This document shows positions 16,601 to 24,218 of a stretch of 27,679 nucleotides of DNA, one piece after another. Origin of the DNA: Saccoglossus kowalevskii. Taxonomy: Eukaryota > Hemichordata > Enteropneusta > Harrimaniidae. The DNA lies in the NCBI RefSeq assembly GCF_000003605.2, contig NW_003109085.1, positions 36,844-64,522 on the forward strand. The letters are read 5' to 3'. The notes below the pieces were generated by a model. The model made no database searches and had not been told where the DNA came from. It saw only the letters and a list, made by a program, of their open reading frames with translations. The translations under genes were made by a program, and so were the position numbers. Each line of letters opens with the position of its first letter. Within the stretch, counting starts at the first letter, position 1.

Positions 16601-19481
16601 GTGCTGTTATTGAAGACATGAATTGAATAAAACGTCTGATATAACTTTTTGTACGTTGCAGTACCGTAATTTGCAGAATTGTATCATATAATATTCAAAA
16701 TTTATTATTTTCATAACAATTACAAATTATACAATTAGCATATTTTATATTAGCATTTTTGTATGGAGATACGTTTCTTTTCAATTATGCTGCCTGACAA
16801 GATTTATCAACAATCTTACAGCCAACACAGTATTTGCTTATAGGATGACACAACGTCACAGCAGTTGTAAACAATGTTGTTACTGATTACACTATAAACG
16901 TCACGTGGTTGAGGAATGCCTGGAGATTATATATGCATAGACACATACACTCAAAAATGTTGTTACTGATTACGCTATAAACGTCACGTGGTTGAGGAAT
17001 GCCTGGGGATTATATATGCATAGACACATACACTCTAACAATGTTGTTACTGATTACACTATAAACGTCACGTGGTTGAGGAATACCTGGAGATTATATA
17101 TGCATAGACACATACACTCTAACATAGAGCAAGGTTTAGTATAAATTGATGGATTTCTATATATAATGGAACTATTTGAGAGACAAGTGTACTTCGGCGT
17201 AAGCGAACGTCACTGTCGCAAATCACCCACGCAGTTGCTTAGAATTTAGAGGTTTATTCATTGATATGATAATTCAGTGAAAATACGTGACACTACAGTT
17301 CAGTTTATTGACTGGGTTCATTTATATATATATTGCCTTGTTGTACCAACCAACAACCGAGTATTCCCAAATAGCAGCACGGCGTTTACGTAAACAATGG
17401 TCTGTTCATTTCACAACGTCTCATATGCGGACGGTTTGGCTACTAAACATTAACGAATGAAAATGCTTAAACATTTCCAATAACACAATATCTTGTATAC
17501 ATGTGTTGTCATTATTCATGATGGAATTCGGGCTAGTTTTATACACGACCCAACATATCTCAGCGCACGGATTCTTTTCTAAAATAGGCTGGTGACTAAA
17601 AACGTACTTTTAATACATTTTTGTGGATTTAGTACATTTTCCAGAAGTACTTAAGTGCATGGGGGTTTAAAATATAATTATATATTTGTCATTGAAACAC
17701 CGATTAACCCAAGACCAAACATGATGACAATACGCGTGAAAGACGAGTGACAACATGCATTACCCGCCATAGTCATATTCAAGAAGTTCACGTATAGATA
17801 ACCAGATATTGTTCTCTTGTAAATAGTGACATTGATATATTAAAAACCATACAAATCAGTATTTCTCCATTAATTCAATTTTTCGTTATCGTGAAGACAG
17901 TTTTGTATAATGTAACGTTTGTTTTTCAGTCATAATCTCTCACATACCTTTTACCTAGATTGAAGGTGCTTTCATGCAAGGATATGGTTTATTTGTTGTG
18001 GAAGAATTGCGATATTCACAAAAAGGCGAACTACTGACCAGGGGACCGGGAATGTATAAAATACCATGTGTCAGTGATATACCAAGACAATTCAATGTGC
18101 ATTTGTTGAAAGGAGCTACGAATCCAAACGGTATCTATTCTGCCAAGGTGAGTGATGTATATCGATGGAGTCTTGAAACTGATTTCGTGGAATATAGAAT
18201 TTTTCGTGGATTATAGAGTGTTTCGTAGATTAGAGAATATTTCGTGCATTATAGCATATTTCGTGGATTTAAGCATAATTGAAGAAGTGACAAATGAAAG
18301 CCGTAAATTATTAACGACTGCGACTTCAAAGTAGTTCATTGCACAAGATGCATCAGTCAGTATATATAGGTGGAATAATTTCCCTGCATTATTATTACAT
18401 ACATTGAACATTACTAAATCGAAACATGTTTTCAGTCGAATTGGCGATTAAAGGGAGGTGGTCGTACAGAGCGCGTTCAAATATAGTGTAAAAATCACAT
18501 TTATTTATACGTATCACATGGGACGCGTGAGGCAAAGACCCTCACTCTCTAAACAATCTATTACAAATATGATATTTTACTCCTATGTATGAAACGTCGT
18601 TTATTAAGCATGATTCATTTATCGTATGATTAATACTGTTAGGCAATTGGAGAACCACCATGCTTACTTGGAGTATCTGCACTGGTTGCCATCAGAGATG
18701 CTATATCTTCAGCTAGATCAGATGTTGGTCTCCATGGCAACTTCAAGCTGGACTGCCCATCAACACCTGAAAGAATCCGCCATGCCTGCAGTGATGATTT
18801 CCCCAAACCTGCCAAACAGGTACAATCTAGTTCAGAACAGAAACATTTATGTCAAAGTGTTGTTTTATAAGTTTATCAAACATATGTAAACTATAATATA
18901 AACAATCATCATTGGATCTAAGGTGTAACAACATATAAATGCTCACATTCGCATAGCGTCACACAAGTTATCGAAAGTAGAATACCATGTAACGTAAATC
19001 AATGTTCTGTCATGCAATTTATATACTCAATAACAACTACTGTATTAGAATTATGTGTAAGCATGTTATATTGCCTTCCAAGCAATATTGTTTTGTGAGA
19101 GATATTTGCATGTATGAAGTTTGTAATTGGTTGATTGGACCCTATATTGCAATGTGTCAACATAAATCGTTAATCCTTACGCAAATTGATAATTATATTT
19201 ATCGAAACGTTTGTGATATTCAATCTCATTTAATAATTTTTGTTTGCAACAATGATAATTTGACATTTATTTGTTATATTGTTAGACTTTATTATAAAAT
19301 GTTTTTGTGAGACTGTATCTTGTAATATGAAATTATGCCGGACATTTTATTTTGTCCCAGTGTTTTTTTTACATGTAATGTTTGCGTAAAACAGTAACGT
19401 GTGTATGATTATACTAATCAATTTACTACAAACATATTCTTATAATTACAGGTAATTGATGACTACTTCGTCAGGCCGTAG
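1615..19481 (+). CDS. XDH/AOX-like: XDH/AOX-family molybdo-flavoenzyme, complete gene, 32 coding exons, 1335 aa
   Basis: Enzymes of this family hydroxylate purines, N-heterocycles or aldehydes at a molybdenum centre and pass electrons through two [2Fe-2S] clusters to FAD, then to NAD+ or O2; they act in the cytosol as homodimers. The spliced exons keep frame throughout (4008 nt with stop). Visible signatures: plant-type ferredoxin cysteines C54, C59, C62, C84; second cluster C123, C126, C158, C160; FAD-domain segments (VVGN at about 261, [10 protein letters not shown] at about 356); Moco-domain GGGFGGK (802-808), QGLHTK, DCLTGDH and GEPP (E1271). Substrate-pocket positions depart from XDH: D809 for bovine Glu802, V887 for Arg880, I921 for Phe914, I1017 for Phe1009, P1018 for Thr1010. 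Motifs such as [17 protein letters not shown] and [11 protein letters not shown] are closer to aldehyde oxidases. The start is the first ATG of the conserved N-terminus, with G at -3. Family membership is certain; XDH versus AOX activity is not. Confidence 0.95.
1690..2538 (+). other. intron 1, 849 bp
   Basis: Contains a run of 12 G at 1771-1782 and poly(A)/(T) runs. No other feature seen. Confidence 0.8.
2539..2596 (+). CDS. XDH/AOX-like: exon 2: ferredoxin-like domain
   Basis: Reads [19 protein letters not shown], the family's 'dPETTLLxYLR' stretch. Acceptor TTTTAG; donor AAAC|GTATTC is weak but gives phase 1 and joins cleanly to exon 3 ([12 protein letters not shown]). Confidence 0.88.
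2597..3709 (+). other. intron 2, 1113 bp
   Basis: Mostly AT-rich. A GC-richer patch at about 2940-3130 stands out and may be an old insertion, but I recognise no element in it. Confidence 0.75.
3710..3806 (+). CDS. XDH/AOX-like: exon 3: first [2Fe-2S] cluster loop
   Basis: Reads [20 protein letters not shown] then [12 protein letters not shown]. It carries three cluster cysteines (C54, C59, C62). Acceptor ATTCAG|TAAG, donor ATC|GTATCC (weak), phase 2. The next intron is 357 bp with nothing noted. Confidence 0.92.
4164..4269 (+). CDS. XDH/AOX-like: exon 4: fourth cluster cysteine, linker to second Fe-S domain
   Basis: Reads [20 protein letters not shown] then [16 protein letters not shown]84 is the fourth ligand of the first cluster; TVEGIG is a family hallmark. 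Ends in phase 0 at CAG|GTACGT. Confidence 0.94.
4380..4568 (+). CDS. XDH/AOX-like: exon 5: second [2Fe-2S] domain
   Basis: Contains [19 protein letters not shown] and [20 protein letters not shown]. These are the all-helical second Fe-S domain with C123, C126, C158 and C160. 63 codons, phase 0 at both ends. Confidence 0.95.
4732..4785 (+). CDS. XDH/AOX-like: exon 6: interdomain linker
   Basis: 18 codons, [18 protein letters not shown]. The Fe-S to FAD linker is poorly conserved in the family, so this exon rests on TTTTGCAG/GTAAGT splice sites and frame. Followed by a 490-bp intron in which I see nothing else. Confidence 0.75.
5276..5356 (+). CDS. XDH/AOX-like: exon 7: linker, [12 protein letters not shown]
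   Basis: Ends [14 protein letters not shown], matching the family's 'DPTQEPIFPPEL' segment before the FAD domain. Phase 0 at both ends. A 336-bp intron follows with nothing noted. Confidence 0.9.
5693..5834 (+). CDS. XDH/AOX-like: exon 8: start of FAD domain
   Basis: Reads through [14 protein letters not shown] to [12 protein letters not shown], the first FAD-contacting segment (family 'LVVGNTEIG'). Donor GTTG|GTTAGT, phase 1. Next intron 303 bp. Confidence 0.93.
6138..6302 (+). CDS. XDH/AOX-like: exon 9: FAD domain
   Basis: Starts FEPRQNN and contains [20 protein letters not shown], equivalent to family 'IPELNxVxxxxxGIxFGAA'. Phase 1 at both ends. Confidence 0.9.
6541..6617 (+). CDS. XDH/AOX-like: exon 10: FAD domain helix
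   Basis: Reads [20 protein letters not shown] then LRNVA. The Phe that stacks near the flavin in bovine XDH (Phe337) aligns with I339 here; alignment in this helix is by eye. Ends phase 0. Confidence 0.88.
6712..6808 (+). CDS. XDH/AOX-like: exon 11: FAD pyrophosphate loop
   Basis: Reads [20 protein letters not shown], matching XDH 'VGGNIITASPISDLNP'. The GGN of XDH is GSH here (S352, H353); AOX proteins have GGH. Donor AAAG|GTATAT, phase 1. Confidence 0.93.
6947..7056 (+). CDS. XDH/AOX-like: exon 12: FAD domain
   Basis: Reads [20 protein letters not shown] then [17 protein letters not shown]. This matches XDH 'FFPGYRKTLLxPEEILLSIEIPYS', with F396 where XDH has the NAD-stacking Tyr. Ends phase 0. 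A 427-bp intron follows with nothing noted. Confidence 0.9.
7484..7677 (+). CDS. XDH/AOX-like: exon 13: FAD domain, NAD-site loop
   Basis: Begins [20 protein letters not shown] then [11 protein letters not shown]. The RRxxD-V/I-A loop resembles dehydrogenase-type XDH (RREDDIA) and not vertebrate AOX. The AAG|GGTGAA acceptor was chosen because only it keeps phase 0 and the conserved GEYF. Ends phase 2. Confidence 0.9.
7965..8124 (+). CDS. XDH/AOX-like: exon 14: end of FAD domain
   Basis: Reads [20 protein letters not shown] and ends [20 protein letters not shown], matching the family's 'TLxxSFFFKFYLxV'. Ends phase 0. The 389-bp intron holds an AT-rich stretch (8414-8455) resembling one in intron 19. 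Confidence 0.93.
8514..8603 (+). CDS. XDH/AOX-like: exon 15: linker to Mo domain
   Basis: 30 codons ending [13 protein letters not shown]. This is a low-conservation linker before the molybdenum domain; splice sites and phase are clean. Next intron 306 bp, nothing noted. Confidence 0.85.
8910..9027 (+). CDS. XDH/AOX-like: exon 16: start of Moco domain
   Basis: Contains [20 protein letters not shown] then AIFLDDI, equivalent to family '[26 protein letters not shown]'. Ends phase 1. Confidence 0.93.
9212..9263 (+). CDS. XDH/AOX-like: exon 17: Moco domain
   Basis: Reads [17 protein letters not shown], matching 'ELSLRLVTSTRAHAKI'. Enters in phase 1 and leaves in phase 2. Confidence 0.93.
9518..9653 (+). 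CDS. XDH/AOX-like: exon 18: Moco domain
   Basis: Reads [20 protein letters not shown] then DVPGRSAW and DEVIFASDE. Family features are 'SIDxSxAxxxPGVxxFxxAxDVPG'. Ends phase 0. Confidence 0.93.
9794..9913 (+). CDS. XDH/AOX-like: exon 19: Moco domain
   Basis: Reads [20 protein letters not shown] then [20 protein letters not shown]. It is followed by the 782-bp intron that contains the assembly gap. The protein continues into exon 20 ([13 protein letters not shown]) without loss, so no coding exon is missing in the gap. Confidence 0.94.
10194..10361. other. assembly gap (168 N)
   Basis: Unknown bases inside intron 19. The true size may differ from 168. Confidence 1.
10441..10653 (+). other. 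coding-like open frame in intron 19, unassigned
   Basis: An open frame free of stops runs from 10441 to a TAA at 10651. Its core, from about 10480, reads [20 protein letters not shown] then [11 protein letters not shown] and STRRVENW. It is richer in G+C than its surroundings and has an acceptor-like TCTCTGCATGTAG before it and GC|GTTAGT after it. It is not part of the XDH/AOX fold, whose chain runs uninterrupted from exon 19 to exon 20. The GGHVYYD segment faintly recalls flavin-dependent amine oxidases, but I do not assign it. Confidence 0.35.
10696..10914 (+). CDS. XDH/AOX-like: exon 20: Moco domain with active-site Gln
   Basis: Contains [18 protein letters not shown] and [14 protein letters not shown]774 in SSQ aligns with bovine Gln767, which contacts the molybdenum centre. 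The METQ form is like aldehyde oxidases. 73 codons, phase 0 at both ends. Confidence 0.95.
11207..11340 (+). CDS. XDH/AOX-like: exon 21: GGGFGGK active-site loop
   Basis: Contains [21 protein letters not shown]809 after GGK replaces the catalytic/substrate Glu (bovine Glu802). Ends phase 2. A 372-bp intron follows with nothing noted. Confidence 0.95.
11713..11887 (+). CDS. XDH/AOX-like: exon 22: Moco domain
   Basis: Reads [20 protein letters not shown] then [12 protein letters not shown], matching '[30 protein letters not shown]'. Ends phase 0. Confidence 0.94.
12178..12369 (+). CDS. XDH/AOX-like: exon 23: Moco domain, substrate-pocket wall
   Basis: Begins [16 protein letters not shown] and contains [16 protein letters not shown]887 sits at bovine Arg880; R919 (Arg912) is kept; I921 replaces Phe914. 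Ends CGVSPVK at AAG|GCGAGA, a non-canonical GC donor chosen because homology needs CG-x-SP-x-K-VR. The alternative GT donor six bases upstream would drop V and K. Confidence 0.88.
12416..12440 (+). repeat. (TTTA)n microsatellite in intron 23
   Basis: Short run of TTTA/ATTT units 47 bp after the exon 23 donor. Confidence 0.85.
12643..12791 (+). CDS. XDH/AOX-like: exon 24: Moco domain
   Basis: Reads [20 protein letters not shown] and contains [18 protein letters not shown], matching 'VRRKNLYKEGDxTHFNQ...LxRCWEECLxxSxYxxR'. Ends phase 2. The 486-bp intron has a GC-richer patch near 13010-13110 and nothing I can name. Confidence 0.93.
13278..13359 (+). CDS. XDH/AOX-like: exon 25: Moco domain
   Basis: Reads [20 protein letters not shown] then PIPFMNQ. 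The XDH substrate pair Phe1009-Thr1010 is Ile-Pro (1017-1018) here. Ends phase 0. The 477-bp intron has nothing noted. Confidence 0.93.
13837..14061 (+). CDS. XDH/AOX-like: exon 26: Moco-binding core
   Basis: Contains [20 protein letters not shown] then [25 protein letters not shown] and AGSSATDL. It carries the pyranopterin-contacting GQGLHTK and the 'AxSxxAD' segment. The best-conserved exon, 75 codons. Confidence 0.96.
14169..14243 (+). CDS. XDH/AOX-like: exon 27: Moco domain
   Basis: Reads [20 protein letters not shown] then SWEQW, matching the family's 'ACQTILKRLEPxxxKNPxGSWxxW'. Phase 0 at both ends. Confidence 0.94.
14536..14588 (+). CDS. XDH/AOX-like: exon 28: Moco domain
   Basis: Reads [17 protein letters not shown], matching 'VTAAYMDTVSLSATGFYR'. 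Ends phase 2 at AA|GTAAGT. Confidence 0.94.
14589..16300 (+). other. intron 28, 1712 bp
   Basis: Longest intron of the gene. AT-rich with several short chance ORFs on both strands; I see no coding exon, RNA gene or named repeat. Confidence 0.8.
16301..16487 (+). CDS. XDH/AOX-like: exon 29: Moco domain
   Basis: Contains [20 protein letters not shown] then [22 protein letters not shown], a family hallmark ending in the conserved DIGQ. The short [11 protein letters not shown] entry is closer to AOX spacing. Ends phase 0. Confidence 0.96.
16488..17958 (+). other. intron 29, 1471 bp, with a minisatellite
   Basis: Contains the three-unit 84-bp tandem repeat listed separately. The rest is AT-rich with no supported feature. 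Confidence 0.8.
16874..17124 (+). repeat. 3 x 83-84-bp intronic tandem repeat
   Basis: Three near-identical units start at 16874, 16957 and 17041, differing at only a few bases. Each unit has a palindromic CACGTG E-box (16902, 16985, 17069) and a TATATATGCATA string. The high identity suggests recent expansion. Confidence 0.95.
17959..18147 (+). CDS. XDH/AOX-like: exon 30: Moco domain
   Basis: Reads [20 protein letters not shown] and [20 protein letters not shown], ending YSAK. This matches 'VEGAFVQGLGLFTLEELxYSPxGxLxTRGPxxYKIPxxxDIP'. Phase 0 at both ends. Confidence 0.95.
18183..18277 (+). repeat. 5 x 19-bp tandem repeat in intron 30
   Basis: Five consecutive 19-bp units begin TTTCGTxxATT at 18183, 18202, 18221, 18240 and 18259. 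The array lies 36 bp after the exon 30 donor. Confidence 0.9.
18643..18819 (+). CDS. XDH/AOX-like: exon 31: active-site Glu, C-terminal Moco domain
   Basis: Begins [20 protein letters not shown] then ISSAR and contains [15 protein letters not shown]1271 in GEPP is the catalytic base (bovine Glu1261). Ends phase 0 at CAG|GTACAA. Read-through would add 16 residues to a TAA at 18868. Confidence 0.94.
19452..19481 (+). CDS. XDH/AOX-like: exon 32: last nine residues and stop
   Basis: Short terminal exon VIDDYFVRP-stop after ATTACAG. It is favoured over intron retention because it supplies a family-like final 'VRP' and a normal length of 1335 aa, but evidence for so short an exon is modest. Confidence 0.65.
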   Translation, partial: VIDDYFVRP

Positions 19482-19984
19482 ATGTCCCCTTGCATTCATC
19501 GCGGGAATGAATCTATGAAAAAAACACCATAGTTAAAATTTATTTTGAAAGGTTTTTTTTTTACTTCCAGATCTGGGGCTGGGAATAAGGTATTATGATG
19601 TAAATGATCATTTAGAAATAGTTAAATATATTTGGCATTGATATATTTATTGTCAACTTATAAACTTTTTTGGGTGCCCAATTTGGTATGGTAATTGTAC
19701 TCTTTGGAGTGTGTTTGCGATTATAAACCTCATTGTTGTGGGTAAAATCGTGTCAGCGGTAAATGGACTACCATTTCAACAACAATGGCTTTTAGGAACT
19801 CATTGCAGCTAAGAAATTATATGACAATACTACTCGACACGTATATAACGTATACTACAACAATCTTGCTTGACGTGTGAATTAGTTTTGTCCATTTGCA
19901 CTTACTTTTCTTTTTAATGTAGACTGTCGATATAACTATATAACAAGTGAAATTTAAGCATTATATAACCAATTAATATTGACA

Positions 19985-20048
19985 AATAAATATAATCATT
20001 AAAACTATAATATATTCATGTGATGTAATCATTTTTGGGGTGAATAAA
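19985..20048 (+). terminator. candidate poly(A) signals for the XDH/AOX-like gene
   Basis: AATAAA occurs at 19985-19990 and 20043-20048, about 500-570 bp after the stop in AT-rich 3' sequence. Either could end the transcript. Confidence 0.45.
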
Positions 20049-21199
20049 ACATGTATAGCGATATATCCATAGCTAGACGAACTGGCACAGGATCATTTTA
20101 TAAATGTACTTTCACCCAATCATTTATTGTTTTCTTGTACCAAGTTATTTACCGTATTTACACTAAAAACAGTACATCTTGTTTTATTATATGCACCCAT
20201 TGATATCCAGCTTGATTGCAATTGCATTGATTGCAAAGTCATTCCACTACCACTAAATTAGTATTAAGGAGAGTCAAACATTCTCTCGTAGAAACAACTA
20301 GAATCTTGAAAAATAGCTCGTCTGGTTGGTGCATATATTTTGTTTACAGACTGGGGGTATTGGGATTCAGTGGACCGGTAATTAACAAGTCGGTTGGCTG
20401 TTCTACGCTTAAATGGAAAACTGTTATGTTATGTGCTAACTATCATACACAATTATTGAAATATAAGTTTAATAAAATTCCTAAAATGCATTTGATTAAC
20501 ATTGAGTTATCTTAAATTGACGGGATGTTAAGCTTCTGGTGTATTGATATTCTCTGAATCATTGTTCGATTCACCCATTTTCCTTACACGTACACGGGAC
20601 ATGTGGAAGCATGTTATCTCAAAACTATGCTAGATAAATTACATTATGTTTCTTGCCATTGTATTATACAACCTGATTATGATCAATATATTTGTGCTAC
20701 AATTGATTGTTCTAGAATGCAGAATGAATGTCTTTATATTAATGATGGATATGTTAGAACTCGCATGTGACCAGCAAACGAGGAATGTGCCTGCGAGTTT
20801 TTCGATTTTACAAATTTACGTGTCGTGTATGATAGTGTATATATAGGGTTCATATTGTACTGTGTTAACTAATTTGCAATAAAGAAATATGACTTACTTG
20901 GAATATATCACTAACTAATTACAGTTAGTTACATAATGAACATTCCGATTTAATACTTTTGTAAGATTATGAATCTTAAGCACAGAATGTATTGCAAATT
21001 GTTCCGAATAACCGGTCAATAAATTGCTGGTCGAGTGTTTGTGGGATTTGTTATAGACCAAGTTTTCAATAAATTGCTAGTCTTGAAAGCATTCCAACTA
21101 TCTTCATGGGATTGACAAAATATTCTGACAAATTCTCAATATAAATAGATATCTAAGACTGTCCTGAATGTCTATTTCTGGCATTGTAAATAAACAAGC

Positions 21200-21740
21200 A
21201 ACTCACTGAGCTTTCCAGATCACCAGTCGTAGAGCTCTGTCTTCTCTCTCATTGGATTCTACCAATAACATGTGTAACCTTAATTCCAGGGTTAGTGATT
21301 TATTTACCCATAACTCCCATACAATAACTTTAATGTGAAGAAGTTTGCTCCACAAGCTTCTTTGTATGCAAACAGTTCTGAGGCTAAGTAACGATCCAGG
21401 TCTATAGGTCACTTTCTATACATGCATGCGGGCATGGACTTAAGAATTCTATTAAAACATTTACATATGCCATTCGTTTGTGAGTGATATTGCATTGTGA
21501 CGAGCCATTAACTGACAGGAGTCCGATAACCTTCTTCATAACACCACAAACAAACAGACGCCCTTGGAAAGTGAGAATCTGTTTGAGTATGCCAATTCAA
21601 ATATAGTCACCAGAACCTGCTCAGTCGTGATATTCTTTAAGAGGACGTAGCAGGAAGCATAATCAACCAATTTACGTACTACCAAATTCATTGAAACTCG
21701 TGTGAATAGAATATTTATCAAAAGCATCACTAAGGAGAAC
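21200..21740 (-). mobile_element. decayed Ty3/gypsy-type LTR retrotransposon, integrase region
   Basis: On the minus strand, in different frames, there are recognisable integrase-core pieces: VDYASCY and LKNITTEQ (about 21676-21611), a VMKKVIGLL-like segment (about 21540-21510), YHSQTNG then FNRILKSM (about 21495-21430, the family's 'YHPQTNGxxERFN' motif), and DLDRYLASELFAYKE (about 21403-21359). Frame changes and stops between the pieces show it is dead. Order and strand agree with a single old insertion. I saw no LTRs. Confidence 0.75.
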
Positions 21741-21780
21741 CTAGCTTAGTATTTCAATAACAAATTCCACCTTAATCCCG

Positions 21781-22119
21781 TTAGCAGCTGTTATTTGCCA
21801 TCTTGTCCAATATGACGGTCTTTCTGCTTTGGGCCAACATGTGAACATATGTGATGTCTAACCGGGGGTAGTTTTTGTCTGTTTTACTCATTACAGGCGG
21901 TGTTTGGGGTTTCTGTGTAGCGTTAGCCGTCTTATTAAACTTGGGTCCGGCAACAAATTTGCCATTATTTTGGGTATAGTAGCATGCCTCATTTCGCAAA
22001 TCACCCCTTCCCTCAAGAAGTGCAACACAAACGTTTGCTTTTAACAATTTGTACTTTGCCAAATAGTGACAATTTCCTATTTGTAACCACGATTTTAATG
22101 CAGTTTTCAAATTGTCCAT
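21781..22119 (-). pseudogene. 112-codon ORF upstream of the integrase relic, unassigned
   Basis: An uninterrupted minus-strand frame starts MDNLKTALKSWLQIGNCHYL and includes a Pro/Lys-rich middle. Its strand and position, just 5' of the integrase relic, suggest it belongs to the same dead element, but I recognise no gag or pol motif in it. Confidence 0.3.
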
Positions 22120-22368
22120 AGCTTTGTTAATATTTGTCTATTCACCTTTGGGTTACGAGAGACGTATATTTCTACTATTTTGATGCGAGTCATGGGCAAT
22201 TTTACCTCGAATAGTTTGTCCTGCCTAGACTTCCATGTATTTAGCCAAGCGGCTTCAGTTAAACGCCGCTTTGTTTGTTTGCCGAAAACATCGCTCCCTC
22301 TTATTTCACTGTTTGATCTACTAGCAGGGTTTCAGGCACCAGAACATGGAACAGGGTATCGCTCTGTA

Positions 22369-22690
22369 AAGCCGAGAGTGGCCTTTCTAATTTCCGACTT
22401 AGTATTGTTGCAAACCACAGGAGCAAAATGTACCGTCACTTGCAGTGATGAAACTTCATAGTAGTTTCTATCATTTTTGCACAGAATTATTTTGCATACA
22501 GGTTATGGGGCGAGATCAGCGCCAAAATTATTTTTATATTATCTTTGCATTAGGATGGCATTATTCTACCATATTTATATTGTCTTTCCATTTTAATATA
22601 TTCTACCTTGGAAAAAGTGACCTGATAATATTCTACCCATGGACAAGTTGTGATTTACCTGGGAACAAGTCGCCGGATTATATTCTACTT
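22369..22690 (+). repeat. interspersed repeat, copy 1
   Basis: Matches 23889-24218 through many blocks, e.g. CATAGTAGTTTCTATCATTT, GAGATCAGCGCCAAAATTAT and ATATTATCTTTGCATTAGGA. It has an internal 83-bp duplication of TTCTACYTTGGAAAAAGTG near 22601 and 22684. Confidence 0.85.
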
Positions 22691-23754
22691 TGGAAAAAGT
22701 GCCCTGGTAATTCTTTTATTCGTGCGAGTCAAATACAAGTGAAAACTGCTACCCAAACAGATTGATCCTCAGTCTCGCCTATACTTGACGGACATTGACA
22801 TACACTTACTTTTTTTCGGACATGCGGTATGGAGAAAGTGCAAGGAACATTGATTCCACTAAATGACATTAATTATAACTTCTTCAGGTTCGATAGGTAT
22901 ATTTTTAATCATGAAATTGACTTTCACTTTATTTTAGTTGTACATATATAATGTTTTCCCCGAGTAGGCATCACAAGCTCCCACGGGTATTACAGTATTA
23001 CAGTCTCTTAAATATTCCAAGTTTATCAAACAATTCTTATCATAAAATGTACAGTAAATTTAAATGTACATTACTCTTAATATGTGCAAAAAGTCGAGCG
23101 ATACAACCAATAAATATACGGCAAATAAATGTGTAACAATAAATAACAATGCAAACCGCGAAACATCTGTCAACCATTTTGACAAGCCAAAGCACACATT
23201 GCATACCATGTGCTATAATAAACGTGCAGCTGACCACATCCACGCAAAGTGTTTGGGCACAAAATATGGGTGGCAAATAGTATAAATTTCAAAACAACTT
23301 TCAATAAATAATTCTTAACGAATACTAACATTTACAGTCTTACAATAATAATCAAAGGTACGAGTGGTACAAATCAGAGTTCATTCGCGTACTCAAACAA
23401 ATTACTGCAAATAATTACATTTTGATAAAGCCAACAGCCAAACCTTCCATACCTCGTTTAGTGGCAGCTTCTCGGACTAGTGTACAAGTGTTAGCAAACC
23501 TAGCAAAATTTACAGAAAACTCAACACGGCAGGGCAATTCAGAGCAGGCACAGAGACACGTCTTCACCCTTCAGAACCACTCGCAGAACTGAAGACAATA
23601 GCCTGCCTGACCCAGAGTTCACCACCGGTCAAACAGGTGAAACAAAGGAATCCAACTATGTATTCAATAACCAATCGGGGGGAAGTTTTTCTTACACCAC
23701 GAAATCTCAGATTTTATGCTTTAACTTATATATCCTATATTTACACATTTTAAA

Positions 23755-23955
23755 TTTCCGACTTCAAAGTTCTTACTTCTTACTTCCAATTTCCGACTTC
23801 TCACTTCCAATTTTCGACTTCTCACTGCCGACTGCACATTTCCACTTCTCACTTCTGAATTTAAACTTGAGAGTTCTCTCTTCACAACGAAAGCCGAGAG
23901 GGCCCTTCCTACTTCACAGTTCCAACTTCCGAGTTTCGACTTCTAACTTCCATGT
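23755..23955 (+). repeat. degenerate ACTTCC/ACTTCT low-complexity tract
   Basis: Repeated GACTTCTCACTTCCAATTT-like units of roughly 10-20 bp, pyrimidine-rich on the + strand. Confidence 0.8.
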
Positions 23956-24218
23956 TATTATTGTTGCAAGCCGAAGGAGCAAAAAAGTACCGTCATCTGT
24001 AGTGATGAAACCTCATAGTAGTTTCTATCATTTGTGCACAGAATTGTTTTGCATACAGGATATGGTGAGATCAGCGCCAAAATTATTGTTATTGTTATAT
24101 TATCTTTGCATTAGGATGTCATTGTCTTTGCATTTGAATATATTCTACCTTGGAAAAGTGATCTGATAGTATTCTACCCATGGAGAAATCCCGAGCATGT
24201 CGCCTGTTTATATTCCAC
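23889..24218 (+). repeat. interspersed repeat, copy 2
   Basis: Direct-orientation relative of 22369-22690, about 1.5 kb downstream. It differs by substitutions and by the ACTTCC-rich tract joined to its 5' part. Confidence 0.85.

Noticed and set aside
19002-19310. 102-codon + strand ORF in intron 31
   Set aside because: AT-driven composition (Ile, Asn, Tyr, Cys), no recognisable motif, and it lies inside an intron between two well-supported exons.
20231-20515. 94-codon + strand ORF after the gene
   Set aside because: No homology-like pattern or codon bias; falls in 3' flanking DNA with poly(A) signals just upstream.
20650-20771. Alternative frame reading QPDYDQYICATIDCSRM then QNECLYINDGYVRTRM
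   Set aside because: Looks mildly protein-like but is short, has no splice sites or start, and matches no family I know.
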